From assembly GCA_016802295.1 (NCBI GenBank), contig JAESIW010000180.1, positions 72,752 to 136,751 on the forward strand: a stretch of 64,000 nt of DNA, read 5' to 3'. Under the pieces are notes generated by a model, which saw only the letters and a program-made list of their open reading frames with translations, ran no database searches and had not been told where the DNA came from. Both the position numbers and the translations under genes were made by a program. Positions within the stretch are counted from its first letter, which is position 1; each line of letters begins with the position of its first letter. Source of the stretch: Brachionus rotundiformis. Its lineage: Eukaryota; Rotifera; Eurotatoria; Ploima; Brachionidae. Positions 21,562 to 36,400 of the stretch are shown here, piece after piece.

Positions 21562-24460
21562 TTAAATTAGAAAAAAAATACTAATTAATAATATAAAAAT
21601 AATTTTATCAGTAGAATAAATTTTCGCTGCTCTATTTGTTGTTGTTTCTATGTAAATTTGGCTTGTGGCTGTACTATTATTATCTTGGGTTCCATTTTGA
21701 ACCGTAGAATTTTGAATAATGCTGATATAATCTGTTTTTGCACTATTTTCATTGGGACCAGTTGTTGTCACTTGACTAATTTGGGTTATGTTTTGACCAG
21801 AAGTTAATCCACTTGAGCCTTCGGTTGCTGTCTCTTGGCTAATTTGGGTTGTATTTTGAGGAGAACTTTGTTCAGTTGAATTCTTGGTTACTGTCTCTTG
21901 GCTATTTTGGGTAATATTTTGTCCAGAAGTTTGTCCACTTGAGCTCTCGGTTACTGTCTCTTGGCTAATTTGGGTTAGATTTTGAGTTGGTCCTATAGTG
22001 GTATTTTCATCTTGGTTACTCGACATATTCAGAGTAATCAATGTACTATTATTTTCAAAAGTTGTCTCGACTGTACCAACATCAGTCGTTGTTTCAATAG
22101 CAACATTCCTAACCAATAGATCATTATCATTAAGCGTTGCCGAGATTAGAGACAATCCTGAAACTATTTCAATTCCTTCAGTGATATTTTGACCAAATTC
22201 TGTCATTTTTTCCGGATTTCCTGAATAATCAAAATTTACCATAACACTACCACTGTAAACAGAAATAGGTGTTTTTAATGTTAAACTGAATCTTTCCAAA
22301 TAGCAATTATATATGGTACTTTTAATGTCTTCGACTAAATGTTTAAAGTTATTAAAATCGCCCTGGAATGTTAAATAAGATGATGGAATGGTGGTATTAT
22401 CAAGATAAATTTGGCTTTTGCTAACTATAATTGCATTCGAGATACAAGAAAATGAATATTCATCATTTGAAGTCCTTATAGATATATTCAGTCTGTACAT
22501 GCCTGTTTTGTTTATAGATAAATTTTCAAAATTTATCATACCATTGCTAAAGTATCCTGTAGAATTGTTGTCATTTAAGTATCCTTCCGGTTGGCATTTA
22601 TTGTTTTGATGTATTCGAATCAAGGCTTGCCATGTGAGGTTTTTCCGATTCAAATTTCTTACTGGCAACATGGAGAATTTGTCAAGCACAGATAAGCTCA
22701 AGTTGAACAACTCGTTCTCAACCACGACAATGTTAGTTTGGTCCAAAGCACAAGAGAATTCGGCTTTCGACGTGTCAATGGAAAAATTGGAATACAAAGA
22801 TGGTGGTGTAAAATTTGAGTTAAACAAGCCTGGAAGTGGTTTGATTTTGTACAGAACTTTAATGTTTGATGCTAAATGAGAGATTCCCAATTGATCAAAT
22901 CTAACATGGCCATCATCTTCTAGAGCAGCTTCGGTCTGAATTATTATTTTGGCATCTCTATCATCACTTTCGTATATTTCAGCCTCAACTATCAATGGAA
23001 ATTCGTCATTGCCCATATTTTCTACCAATTCATCCTGAAAAAAAGTAGCTTAGAAATCTGTCTCAATGCACAAAAAAGTATTTGACTTTTAATTTAAATT
23101 TGGTCTATTGAGTCCTATTTAATAATATTTTCTAAAAAATGCCATTAAACTTTGATAATGCTCAAAAATGATTATTTAATAGTTATTTTTAATTTTAAAA
23201 CTTAATACAAAGACATATTTTTGTTATCATTCAAATTGTCCATCTGTAAAATTTTTACAGTCTTTTTACAGATAAAAAAAGTTAAGCTAACAGCTTCAAT
23301 GACCATTTAAATTGGTCATTATATTAAGTTTAAAAATTAAGGAATACTCAATAACAATTTATAAGTATTATCATCAAATTTTATCACATGATTAAGTTAA
23401 CTGTTTAAGGCTTACCATAAAAATATACTTCTGAAAAATTTTTTTTATCTAAAATTATCTAAAAACAATCATAACCTTTTTATTAATTTTAAAATTTAAT
23501 TATTAAGTTTATTTTTCAGGCTAATGCATGTCAAATGGTCTGTGAAGATATAATTTTAAAAAATGCATCTTACATTTTCATCTAAAATCGTTAATATTGG
23601 CTGTATTTGACATGGTACCATTTCTTTACATTTATTTGCTTCTTGGACAATGAAAAGTTTATCTATCTTCCTAATTTGGGCATCTGTTCCGTTTGAATTG
23701 GACTTTTGGACAAATAACGTTGTTAGAGAAACATTAAGAAGTGTTTGAGCTCTTTGTTGTAATATTCCGCTTGTAAATTCATTAACAATAATTGATGTTA
23801 AATTATTGAGTTCACTCTTGATAGAGTTATCCTGAGCTGTTTCGGTAATATTTTCGATTGGATTTTCCATTATTGTCAATGATATGTAGATGATATTTTC
23901 TGACCTTTTTTTTCGCTGTGGTGCGCTTATTCCAATTATTTCCACTCTTCTGATCTTGCTTTCAGGAATACCAAGTAGATCAGCAAAATTTTTAACAATC
24001 GTTTCTTTGTTGAAAAATGAAGACTCCGTAATTGCTGGTACACCGAATTTGACAAAAATTGTTGGTGTTACCTTCAGATCCACATAGTCACCTCCACCCA
24101 AAGTGAAATACATTTTGGAATCTTCTCTCACATAAAGATTGGTGCCAGACTGGTTACCAAAATGCGGCATAAATTTCTCAGTCATACCAACTGTATCGTT
24201 TAGTGTCATCTTTCCATTTATATAATATGCATTTGTGGGTGCCACAAATCGGTCATTTTTGTACAAATCAATTCTATTTGAAGTAAAATAGTGCATTGAC
24301 AATCTAATTTTATAATTGGAATCAGCGTTCAAAATTCTAAACCTCAATTGGTTTGGAGGTAAACTGGTAAGATATATATCGACATCTGTGTCTGAGGCTA
24401 CGATGGCCATGAATGTTGACAATCGTTCAAGGCAAGTATATCCAAAGCAACAACCATGAT
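21562..24460 (-). CDS. PKHD1L1-like: Fibrocystin-like gene, last two exons: SEA-like region, mucin repeat, C-terminal hydrophobic end
   Basis: Exon 23574-24460 includes NFADLLGIPESKIRRVEIIG, then QRKKRSENIIYISLTIMEN, which looks like a SEA-type module with a dibasic RKKR proprotein-convertase motif. Exon 21562-23034 ends with a Ser/Thr/Asn-rich mucin-like part with 21-residue repeats (TESSSGQTSGQNITQ) and many N-glycosylation sites. The last 15 residues (IIFILLISIFFLI end) are hydrophobic and have no cytoplasmic tail behind them, as in a GPI signal. The 539-nt intron between the exons has nothing recognisable. Confidence 0.88.
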
Positions 24461-27400
24461 CTTAAAAAAAATAAAAAACAAATATATTAAATAAATTTTT
24501 AATTTAATTAATTTTAAAACTTAAAATTTCTACAATTAAAAATTTTTTACAAATTAGTAAAAGTAAATTAATTTTTTTATCTAAATTGAAAATTATCTCT
24601 CTTTTAATCCACTTCAATCAAGTTCCTGTATTAAGATATTTAATTAGGCTTTAGACGGATTCATATTTATTTATCTGATGATAAATTAGCATCAAGTATT
24701 TTAACTTGTCCGATTATGATATGATAAAATAAAATTATGAAATGTATTAAAATTGGTGAAATATTTACATAATAAAGGGTCAATAGTGCTAAAAATCAAA
24801 ATTCACTCATTTAATAACTAATATTTTAGGTAATATGTGGGTAAAATTTCAGGTCAATATCTAATTTTAATCAAAAGATATTAGAATAAAACACTCATTT
24901 GATCGAATTTTCACTTTTTTCATAAAATCTTAAAATTTTGATGTTTTTTCATCATATCTCCTGAAAAATCATCCGAATAGAATAAATTGTGGCTCATATG
25001 AATTAAGATAAAATTCTCTACAAACTGATATTTCAAAGTGGTATTTGAATTTTCTTAATCTTCGAGGAGAATAATTTCGGGTCAGATTATCTATGACACC
25101 TGGGCGCAGGACATGTGAAAAAATAAAAAAATAATTTTTTCGAAAAATAGACAAAATTTTGAAAAAACTCAAATTTCATAATTTTATCTTTTTTGTATCA
25201 ATTTTCTAATTGAAGTTTTGGACAAGCATTGTTGGGCACCCGTTATCAATAATATTAGTTAACTGATGCAATAATTCGAAATTAAAATTATTTTACTAAT
25301 TAATAAAATAATTAGTAAAATTATTAACAAAAATTGACAAAAATTTGCCAAAGTTGTCAAATCAACCACCAAATTGAGATACATTTCCTTATTTGAACCA
25401 TTTGGTATCATTGGATAGACAGTGTCTATTATTCGAATTTAATCACATAACATTAATGTACGATAAATAAAAAAAATGAACTTACTAGATTAAATGTACT
25501 AAAAAAAATTATTTACCTAATAATAAAAAATTTTATTAATTAACTAGATATAATTGAATAGAATATTAATTTGTTAAACTCGATAAAATATAGGTTATAA
25601 ATCCTCTTCAAATTCTCTTAATTTTACTTTACAAATTACTTTATTACAACAAATTACTAAACTAAAACAATTGAGAGAGAAGAAATAAACCAGGTTATGT
25701 ACCAAATTTAATTATACTTAGGAATTTCTACAGGTGTAGAAGCAACTCAACCTAAACGTGGTCATTGTAGAAAAAAAAGGGCCAACGATGTTCAAACCAC
25801 AATTACCAAGCAATAATCAAATTGATGATGAACATGTTAATGAGTCGCGCAATAAAAGAAGAATAATTTATATTGTCTTTTTTTCATTTTCTTGTCTATC
25901 AAATAATTTCTTTTATCTAGTAAAAAATATTTTTATATTGTGTTTTGTCTTTTTTTTCTATTTGTTAGTAAAAATATCTAGTAAATTAATCCTTTACCGA
26001 ATTAAGTATTAAAACATTTATTAACCAATTTGGTGGTTTTAAATCTTATTTATGTACCAAATTTTGTGGAAAACTTTTAGTCTTTTATCTGTTTATATTT
26101 ATGTAATTTTTACCTTGAGGTCCATTTATCAAATCTAGATACTTTTTGTTAACCAGGACCGCGACAGGCGAGAGCCTCCTCTTCAGTGTGTCTGCGTCCA
26201 TGCTCTCAATTATTAAAACCCGGTGTTCCAAGCCATGGCACTCATAAGCCTGCCAGTCGTCAATATATTTGCATCTGTTCTCGTCTCTCACAATACCTGG
26301 GTGCTTATAGACTTGACTAGGTGGTATCATCGAACCATTTGGAGCAGCAAGCATCTCTTTTGGTATTCTAAAATCACCAAGGCCTCTTTTTTGAGAGCCC
26401 CATTCGTACTCTGATTGAGGTATCACAGTTCCTCGTTCGCCTAAAAATGAACCATCCAGATCATTTAACAATGCTTTTTTCATGGCATCACAGTCCATAT
26501 CAATACAATCCCAAATAGTTATCTTGTTCAAATTAGGCCTGTGTATCCATACTTTTGATGAATTCTCAACACCAAAGAAATGAATATTTTTTGTCATGAC
26601 AGGATGCTGGCCATCGTCATTGAATTTATTTGTAGCAAGGAAATAATTCCGCGCACCACACTGGGCATTGAAATTGGCAATTGTTAAATTTTCAAACACC
26701 GTAGTACCATCAATAGATTGATAGGTTTTTATTCCAGCCCAAGGCTTATAAGGAGCCATGTTACTTTTACCAAGATAATTTGACCACACAACTCCAACTC
26801 TTCCAAGTTCATTTTCACCAGCACCAAATGAATTAATTCTAACTGCTGAATTGTAATTTAGATCATAAGTGCGGACATCTAAATTGCAATCAAAATGACT
26901 TGATTGTCCCACTATAAGAGAATTTTTGTTGGTATAAAATTTATTAGAAATTTGGTGCAGTATCGGCTGAGGATAGATAACATAAGTAAATGCGCCCACA
27001 TAATTATCAATCAATTTATTAGAATCCAAAACAACACTTTGTGGTCCTTGGTAATAAATACCCCAATGCATTGCTTTGTAAACAGTAAAACCAGATATCT
27101 TGACACAGGTTAGACTTTCAAAAAAAAAATCTGGTAACAAGACCACGCCTGCCAAACACGAATAAATGGTATTTCCACTAATTGAGTTATTCTTGCCAAT
27201 TCCAACTGTTTCAGTTTGATCGTCACATGCTTGGCCTTTATAGAAAATTCCAAGCCTTTCAACCCCACTTATGAAGTTATCTTCAATTACCACAGAGTCT
27301 GCTAGATGTGCATCTATGGCGCCCCAGTATTCCCCGTTGAACTCGGCCTCCCATGTCAAAATAGAAGAGGACCAGAGAATGTAAACAATCATATTGCGGC

Positions 27401-30400
27401 GTATTATGTTTGAGTGACCTTCAAGATACAATGCGTAGTCAAGTGTTCGATGAACCACATTATCCTCAATTGGTATGCTATTTGAATCTAGGATGCCTAC
27501 TGCGGCCGCAAAGCCATGATGAAATGCACTATTGCGCACATAGGACGGCCTGGAGTAGTTGTAATCTCCCAAGTTTGAGAACAAAATGCCATATTTGTAG
27601 TCATCGCTGTCACTTCTGCTAAATTGACCAAAAAGATCAAACTCTACATCGGATACTCTGGCGTATCCTTTGTAGAATACAGGGCTGCCATCAGAATCAA
27701 AAGCTGAATAATCAGACACTATAATTCGTGAGCCAAACAAATCTGTGAACTGATTTGGATACTTTTCACCAATTATTCTAATATTTCTTGACAAAAGGCC
27801 CACTGGTGCCGCTATTCTGTATGATTCACCATTTGGATAGGTCTCTCCATAGCTCATATGGTTATATTTTAGGGTATTATTCAATGTAAGTGTCCTGTTG
27901 TCGGCTGATTTGGCAATTATTTCAAATATTTCGGTCTGATTGGGATGAAAGGATGTTGATCCAATAACAATAAATTCGCCTATTTGCCAATCAACCTTAG
28001 CCTCTAGGTGAATTTGGTTTGTATTGTTCATGGCAGATTGGGATAAAGTAGTCCACGATGGTGTTCTTGGTCTACCATGTAAATCAAGACCTCCAAATAC
28101 ACCTATACCTTTGCCACCTATGTTACTAAATCCATCTGGTAAGTAAAAGTTCAGCGAATCTTTGGTACCACGTATGATAATGTCAACATTGTTCATCATG
28201 GGATCATTTTCCCAGCCAATAATTAATTGACCACCATTTATAAAAATAAGCTCAGTGTTAATTGTATGATTTAAGCCATTGTCAAATTCCAGAATTCCCT
28301 CAATTTGTAGATACTTTAATTTTGGTATTGGGCAATCGACCACAACATATTTTCCGTCAGGGATTTTTACACTGTCGCCTTCTATGGGCAATTGGTAAGA
28401 GCGTCCAGTTAGTCTAGATGCTCCGTAGCCGCCCCAGCCTGGTTCTGCAAATGCCCAGGTTTCTATATTAGACCAAAATAGGGCATTTGGTGGTCGTTCT
28501 GTTACTGGCAATCTGTAACCTGGTTGAACAGGAATCTCACATCCAACATAGCGGCAAACATGAGCGTCAATGGTCATTGTATAGTCAATGAATGGAAAAG
28601 TGTTTTTATTACTTAGGATAAAACTTAAGGTTTGAGTATCATTTTTCCAGTGCCATCTTCCAGATTCCATTTCTGATGTAAGTGGTATAAATGATTCAAT
28701 CTGCTTATCATTGCCGAAATAAACACGATCAGGCTTTTTCCACATTCGGTGCTTAATTATTATCCAATTTCCTGGTTCAATGTTGTAGAATCCAGCAGAA
28801 TAGGAAATATTTGTTGGATACAAGGCTTGATCGAATTCGACCAAGTACTCCTGATTGGGCTCCAAGGCACTCATGAAGCCGAGTTTATGAGTCAGTCTCT
28901 TTTGGTATCTTATTGTTGAAACAGTTTGATCATAAGCATTGGTAATGTTGGTTCTTAGAACTAAATCTGGCTGTAGCTCATTAAATGCAAATCTAATCCA
29001 TTTTTTGCTATTTGTGCATACAATGCCATTAGCGAAGCGAGAATCAACATGGCAATTTGATTTATTATTGGTAAATTTGTCATTAAAGACCACAACAGCA
29101 TTTTGTTCATCGGTCAAGCTACCATCTAGATCATCATAAATCAAATCCCAATCCCATCGATGGATTGTTCTTGTCTCCACATTAAAAAATTTCAAATTTT
29201 CAAATTTGTTCACCCAACCTCCACAGTATTCACTTTAAAAATAAACATATGATTTTTAATAAAAAATATTTAAATTAAATTTTATTAATATTTAAGCTTG
29301 GTGTTTCAAATTAATAATGGTTAAAGGTTTTATTATAAAATTGTATCAAAGAATTGTACTTAATACTATTAAACTCATCTAATCTATTTACTATCGCGTT
29401 TAATATTGTTATTTTTATTATTTATTTCAGAAAAAACCCTTTGGGCGGCGATTTTATAATTTAAAAAATTTCAAAATAGTGTCAGTATGTAACCGGTTTA
29501 TAATAAAACAATGTTTAATCTTTTAAAAGCTTTATTCAAGTTAATGAACGTGCTGATATTTTAAGAATGGAATTCTGATTTATACCTAAATGGTCGTGTT
29601 AAGAACACGAAATTATAATTAAGACAAAATGTAGCTGTCAAAGATTCAAGATAAAAAGAAACGCGGTAGACCTGTTGAATCAAAAAACATAAATATCAAT
29701 TTTTTTTTTAGATATTTTGTTTCTTTATTACTATTTTTGCCTCAATTAACACAATTTATTTCTTTTTTTAGTTATTTATTCTTTCATAATATTAATTACA
29801 AACAAGTCATGAAAGATATATCCATATAATTTTGAACAATTTTATTTAAAAATTTAAAATAGAAACTTTCTCCTTTTCAAAAATTTTTTTAACATTATCA
29901 ATAAAATATTTATATTCTTCCGTTTAATATTTAAATATGTAAATGAAAGAATATAATATAAAGTTTGATTTTATAGAAGATAGCTCAAAAAGAAAAATTA
30001 GTGCTTCATTCAATTGATAAAAAGACGCGAAGCTTTTTTTTTTAGCTGTAAGATTAAGACTGTTATCATGTTATTATTTGGGATATTTTATATAAAATAA
30101 TATAAAGCACCATCTATCCTCGTAAACATATTTTTTAACATGGCGAACGGGTTTTTATTTTTCGTCCAGTTAAATGTTAAATTTTTGAAAATAAGCTATA
30201 TATTCCCTTGCAAAAACAGTGCACCCCTAAGACTCCCCTTAAAAGCTATTCAAAAATGGCTCAGTTCTATCTATGTTGCAGACCTTAATAAAGTTTTTAA
30301 TTTGAAGAAAATTCTTCTAAGGGCTTAAATTCTTCAATAAAGACATGATTTGAGGGCACTTATTTGCAAGAGTTTACGGTATATATTTATTAATAAAAAT

Positions 30401-33400
30401 AATCCTAACTTTTTAAAGACTTAAAATAGATTTTTATAAATAATTGTGTTTTTTTCTTTTTATTTCTTTTAATTTTATATATATACTTTAATTTGTCCAT
30501 GGGACTTAAACTCAAACTTAAATAAATAAATTTTTGTTTTTAAATTGCATAAAAATATCATAATAATATTCCATTTTTTAAATTGAATTTGAAAAATAAA
30601 ACCAGATATATCTACTTACACACAAGTTCCAATTATTTCTGGTCCTCTCATTGCGTGACTAGAGATCGAGGGAAAATTGATAAAAGTGACATTTTTGATC
30701 AATTGACCTCTATCCCAGGCTAAAACTAAACCAGAATCTGTAATAGATTGGTTGCTTTCTTTGTCCGTATTTCCAATAATGACCGAGTCAACAACAGCTG
30801 TACCAGTTAACTCATTATAAAAGGTGTCAACAAGTAATGGAATTGTATCGGCCCTCTTGTTATGGTTTACATTATTTTTGGTTTCGATGCCAACATGAAA
30901 CTGGTCATAGATGAGAAAATTCCTAAACTGTAAGCTATTGGAAAAAGTCCATTCGCAGCCTTTTTCATTTGAATAGGATATTAAATTTTCAAATTTTGCC
31001 ACCGATGGTCTTGAGTCACGGCATGAACCAGAAACAGATGGTGTGTATCCAGGAAAAATCCAGAGTCCTATTCGTCCAGAGCTGTGAATTGAGTTATTAA
31101 AGAAGCGTCCAAGTGGAATTTTTTTCGGACAGTAATTTTGATTAAACGAAGGACCGTCTGGTCTGTCCAAAAATCTGTACCAATAGCCAAAATGAGTGCC
31201 TCCAGCTACTGCATTATGGATAACAGTATTGTTTGGATTGGTGACCCAGTATGCCGCAGGGGTTGAGTCTTCATTCAACAAACTTGAACTAGACTTAACA
31301 AATATGGCCAAATTGTAGCTAAATTCATTTCCTATTTCAACACTATCTTCCAAGAAGTATGCACCACCCATAATGTCATAGATAAAATTACGAGAAACTT
31401 TGACATAATGGCTACCATGAACATTAACAGCTCTATTAAACGATTTCCTAATTGAACACTCTCTAACATAAGAGCTGGGCATGTCACCGTTTAAATGAAA
31501 ATGTATTGGATATCTACCAAGTCTAAAGGACTGACCAACATGATACAATTCAACATTTTGAATCCTGGCAATTACGTACTCTTTGTTTCGTGGTGCATCC
31601 ATGTCAGCATGAATCATTATTTGAGCGCCAAATTCATCCGAACCAATCTCGTCACCATATCTGCCCAAGAAACAAGTTTGCGTGGCGAATTCAGACGGAT
31701 TGAATCCTTCTGGACACGCTTTGGCACTTTTAAGAGAATTCCAAGAGTCGTCATTATTTCCTCTAAACTTTACGTTACGTGTCAAAAGACCAACTTCAGC
31801 TTTCTTTTCTATGGTAAACATATTGGGTTCTTCTCCAAGACTTATATTTACAGATAAATGAGTATATTCAAGTATTTTATCAAGTGTAAAAGTCATGTTA
31901 TCATCTGACTTTCCAATAATTGTCCTAACTTCACTTTCTTTCACCGAGTGCAAATCTCCAGTGGTGGCGATCACAATTTCGCTCCCATTTTCCCAAATAA
32001 CAGGTTCTTTTAGAACAATTTTGTTTGTACCTGCCTCAGCTGTCTTACCCAGTTGCGTCCATGTAACCCCGACAGGCTTACCATGCATGTCTATTGTTCC
32101 TTCTCGCAATGCGATTACTTTTGCGCCAAAAATTGGTATTTCTATAGACCGAGCTGATCCATACATGGTAATCTCTGCCTTGTGCATGAAAGGTTTTTCT
32201 TCTGTACCAACTTGTAACAGTCCATTATCACTTAAAAATAATTTTTAAAGTCCAATCAAAAATTATTAATTTAATTGTAAATTTACACAATTATAATGTA
32301 TTCGCATTTTAGGTGAACATCTTGCATATCATCAAATATTAAGGCACCGCCAATAATGATGATACCTTTTAAAACTGGTGTATCAGAATCAAAATAAACG
32401 GCCTGATTTTCACTAATTACAACCACTTCCCCTTCACCTGGTGGATCCAATCCGCCCCAAGTGTATTTTGATGACCAAAGGTCAATATATTCAAAATATT
32501 CTTCATTCTTAATTTGAAATTTTTTAATTTTTGATTTATTTATATTTAATTAAAAATTTAATAAATTAATTTTCCTCTTTTGTTTTTAATTTACTTTGAA
32601 AATTAATAGATGATCAATTAATAAACAAACCTTAACCCAAATTTATTTGACCCCGTATTTTTATTTGTTTTTAACTTAAAATTAAAAGGAAATATGAAAT
32701 AAAAAAGAAATCAAAGATACTGGCCATCACCAAATTGAAATACCCAAGTATCAAAATATTCAGAATGTAGCCTACATACACAGTGTATTTATTTTTCATT
32801 TTTAGTTTTATTTTTGATTTTTTTTAACACTAGAAGCATCGGCCTAATTCTGTAAACTTTTTAAATAAGATACCATTAAATAAAGGCAGTGAGTGAAAAA
32901 TAATATATTTATCAAATCAAATAATAGACAAGTGAAAGAAGAAATTAAAGATGGAAAAATGTTTATCCCTTCATCATCAATAGTGCTTCTGGTGTTAAAA
33001 ACAAAAAAAAATGGACCCTAGTACATCTTTCATATATCTTTAGGCAAAAAATTAATATTTTTTTAGCAAAATTTCATGATCTAATTTAAGTGATTATGCT
33101 CAAGAATATTTTAAATGGAGATTTTCTATTCTAAATCTTTCAGAAACATGTTGAACAAACCTAGAAATATGAAAATTTGTGTATTTATGACATTTTAGCA
33201 GAATTTGGCAGATATAAAATTATAAATAAGGATTTAATAATATTGACCATTAAAATGCCCTTTAGAATAACTGGACACAAAAAAAATATGTTTTGAATCT
33301 TTTTACAGTATGTTGAAAAAGAATGCAAATTTAATATTTTATTTATCTAAAATTGTTTATTTATTGAATTTGAATGGAAAAGAAAAAAAATAAAAATGCT

Positions 33401-36400
33401 ATTGGAAAAATTATTTTTTTCCCAACAATTTGATCCCATGACCTAAATCTTGATAAGATCTTACTTAAGATCAGATCAAGAAACTTAGCTTATTCTGAGT
33501 AAGAACTTGAAACAAGATCTTATACTTTTAGTAACAGAACTTTGCATGGTTCGGTATCGGATCTTATAAGAGATTTTTAGGAAAAAAAAAGTAAAATTAA
33601 GACTTTTTTTTCTTAAAAGATCCATATAAGATCTTTAATTATAATTTAATTGTATCTAAATAAAAACTTATTATCGTAAATTTAAATCAAAATTATTATT
33701 TTGATTATATTTTATCTTAAAATTTTAACACAATAATGACAATTCAGAGTTATACGATTTTGTTTTGAGTTTTCACGAGAAAAAAATATAAACAAAAAAA
33801 GAGTTCAACTTTTAGAGCCTAATTCAAAAAGGAAATTAAATCGATTTGAGAAAGAACAATTTGAGATTGAAATATTTGATGATGATGTTTTTATCGGTTT
33901 AAGAAAACTCTATTTTTCATTCTATAAATTACAAAAAAGCTTGTGAAAATACTTCAAGTTATTCTATAAAGTACACGGTTGAAGGAAAATCGTTTTTTTG
34001 GTTTAGTTAATTATTTTATAGAGATTGAAAATTTTTTTTATGTTCTTTTGTTTGCTTTAAAAACGACTAAGACATGTCTTTTGATGACATAAAAGTAAGA
34101 ATTCCAGATAATCTTCAAACTTTACAATACTTTTGACAATTTTTATCAGTTTGTGAAAAAACAGACGATATATTGATAATTTATGCCGATGATATCATAT
34201 CAAAGTGTATTATTTATGAAGAAAGTGACAATGTTTTTTATTTGATTGAGTATCTAAATGAAGATGAACACGATTAAATATTAAAAGTCATTTTATTAAA
34301 AAACACATTGAAATAAAAATTCCATTAAAAATCTTATTTTCTTCTTATTTTATTTTTTATTAAGACCTTTAAGACATTTTCTTCTTATAACTTACCAGAT
34401 CTTAATATTATCTTAATAGCAAAAGATTATTTATGATTAGAAAATAAGATCTTAAAAAATTTTCTTGAAAAATCTCATCTTAAAATGACTTAGAAATACT
34501 TAAAAATGAGATTTTATAAAGAACTTTTAATAACTTTTAGGCAAAGATTTTACAAGAATCGACTAAAGAATCTTAATTAATATCAAGTTAAGATATTATA
34601 AGAAATTTTCCATCTAGATTCGTTAAGATTCTAATCAAGAACCTTAAAAATTGTTTTAAAAAATCTTATTAAATAAGAAAAATAAAGACAATTTTTAGGA
34701 ACAGTAAAAGATCTTGAATGGATTTTTTGTCTTATTCAATCTTATAAGATCTTAAATAAGATTTCCGACCTGGGATATATCACACTCGGGGTAAAAATAT
34801 CATTAACTTTCAAAAATTTATATTCAAAAAACTTCCTTTAAAGATTTAAGAATTAAAGTAGGTTAAAATGTTTAGGAATGGAATAATCCAAAAAATTTAG
34901 AACCTCTGAGGCGGAAGAAGACCCCTTCTAAACGTATATACAACAGTTATACAGAACCAATTAATCAATTTAACTACATTTACACCTTGGAAAACAATCT
35001 TTTACCATCTGTTGAGCTTCTATTTGATCCAAATGACCGTTGGATTATTCAACATGATCGGGTTTCAGCACATACCGCTCACTATAGCCATCCATGAATG
35101 CCAACTTGGTAAAGAAAAGAGGTTTTACACAAAGAGTGGTTAAGATTCAGACTGAGTGTGTACCAAAATTGTTATAACGCCAAAGGCGGTCATTTAAATA
35201 GTTATTAATTTCAAATTAATTTCATTAATTATTAATAGTTATTAATTTCATTTTAATAATTTCAAATATTAAATTGAACAAATTTCTTAACTTTTGAACC
35301 CTTTTAATTAACTTAAATAAATCCATTTTTCTTTATAGATTTTTTTGAATTTGTTTTCACTTTTTAACAATAAAAAAAACTAATAATTTATTTTCGCGCT
35401 TTTTATAAATATAGTCCTTTTTTAAATTTAATAAAATATTTTAAATTCATTGCACTTTTGGGCTTTTGACAATTTTATTTTATAAATTAACTCAAAACAT
35501 ATACTTCTGAATCACTGATCTTAATCGTTTAAAGAGAAATAAAGCTTAATAAATTATCTCTTAGCAAAAGGATTATAAATGGAATCTAAAGCCAGTATTA
35601 TTTATTAGATGATGATAAATATAAATAAGTCAAAGTAGACATAAACTGACTTAAATTAAATTTCTAATTGATTAAAAATTTAAAATATTTACATTCAGAG
35701 CGTTTCCAATTTGGTCAACATAGACTTCTATCAACGATTTGACTGAAGAATATGGAAATGCACCGGTTCGACAAATGATTGTTGTATCATTGATAGAAAT
35801 TATTTGGCATTCTGTTTTGGCTATTTCTACTTTAGTTGATCCAACTCTTCAATTAAAAATAAAAACTCTAATTACACTAATTAAATAAATTAAATATTTT
35901 ACACAAAATTTTCTCCAGTAATTGTCAAAACAGTTCCACCACCAGTTCCTCCGCGTTTTGGAAACGAACTAAATATTGTTGGGGTCACATTTTTCCTATA
36001 GTAGAACTCTTTTTGAGCATTTATTTGATTTTCGATTATTTCAAGAGTGCAGCTTTTGTCTATGGACGAATTACTGGCCGGTACTTGGCAATAGATTTCC
36101 CAACTTGTTGAATTAATTAGTTCACATTCTTTGCCGCAAATTAAAACCTGACTACTGGGACTAAAACCACTACCATTTATCCATAAATGCATGCCACCTG
36201 CCAAACTTGCCTCATTTGAGTTCAAATCATAAATATTTAAATTGTAAGTGAAGCTAAAATTTTTATTAGCCAGACCAAACGAGTCAATTTTTAATTCAAT
36301 TGGATAGGTTCCAGCACCATGTTCTCCAACAAGACAGTTTATTTCAGTCAATGTTGAGTCTAAAACTCTACATTCCGAACCATCTATACCAACATGTACT

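Noticed and set aside
25758..26012. 84-aa plus-strand frame with hydrophobic tail
   Set aside because: Phenylalanine/leucine-rich translation of T-runs inside an intron of the giant gene; no promoter, no homology recognised.
30140..30328. 62-aa plus-strand frame
   Set aside because: It lies in an intron of the giant gene next to a dispersed repeat, with no supporting signals.
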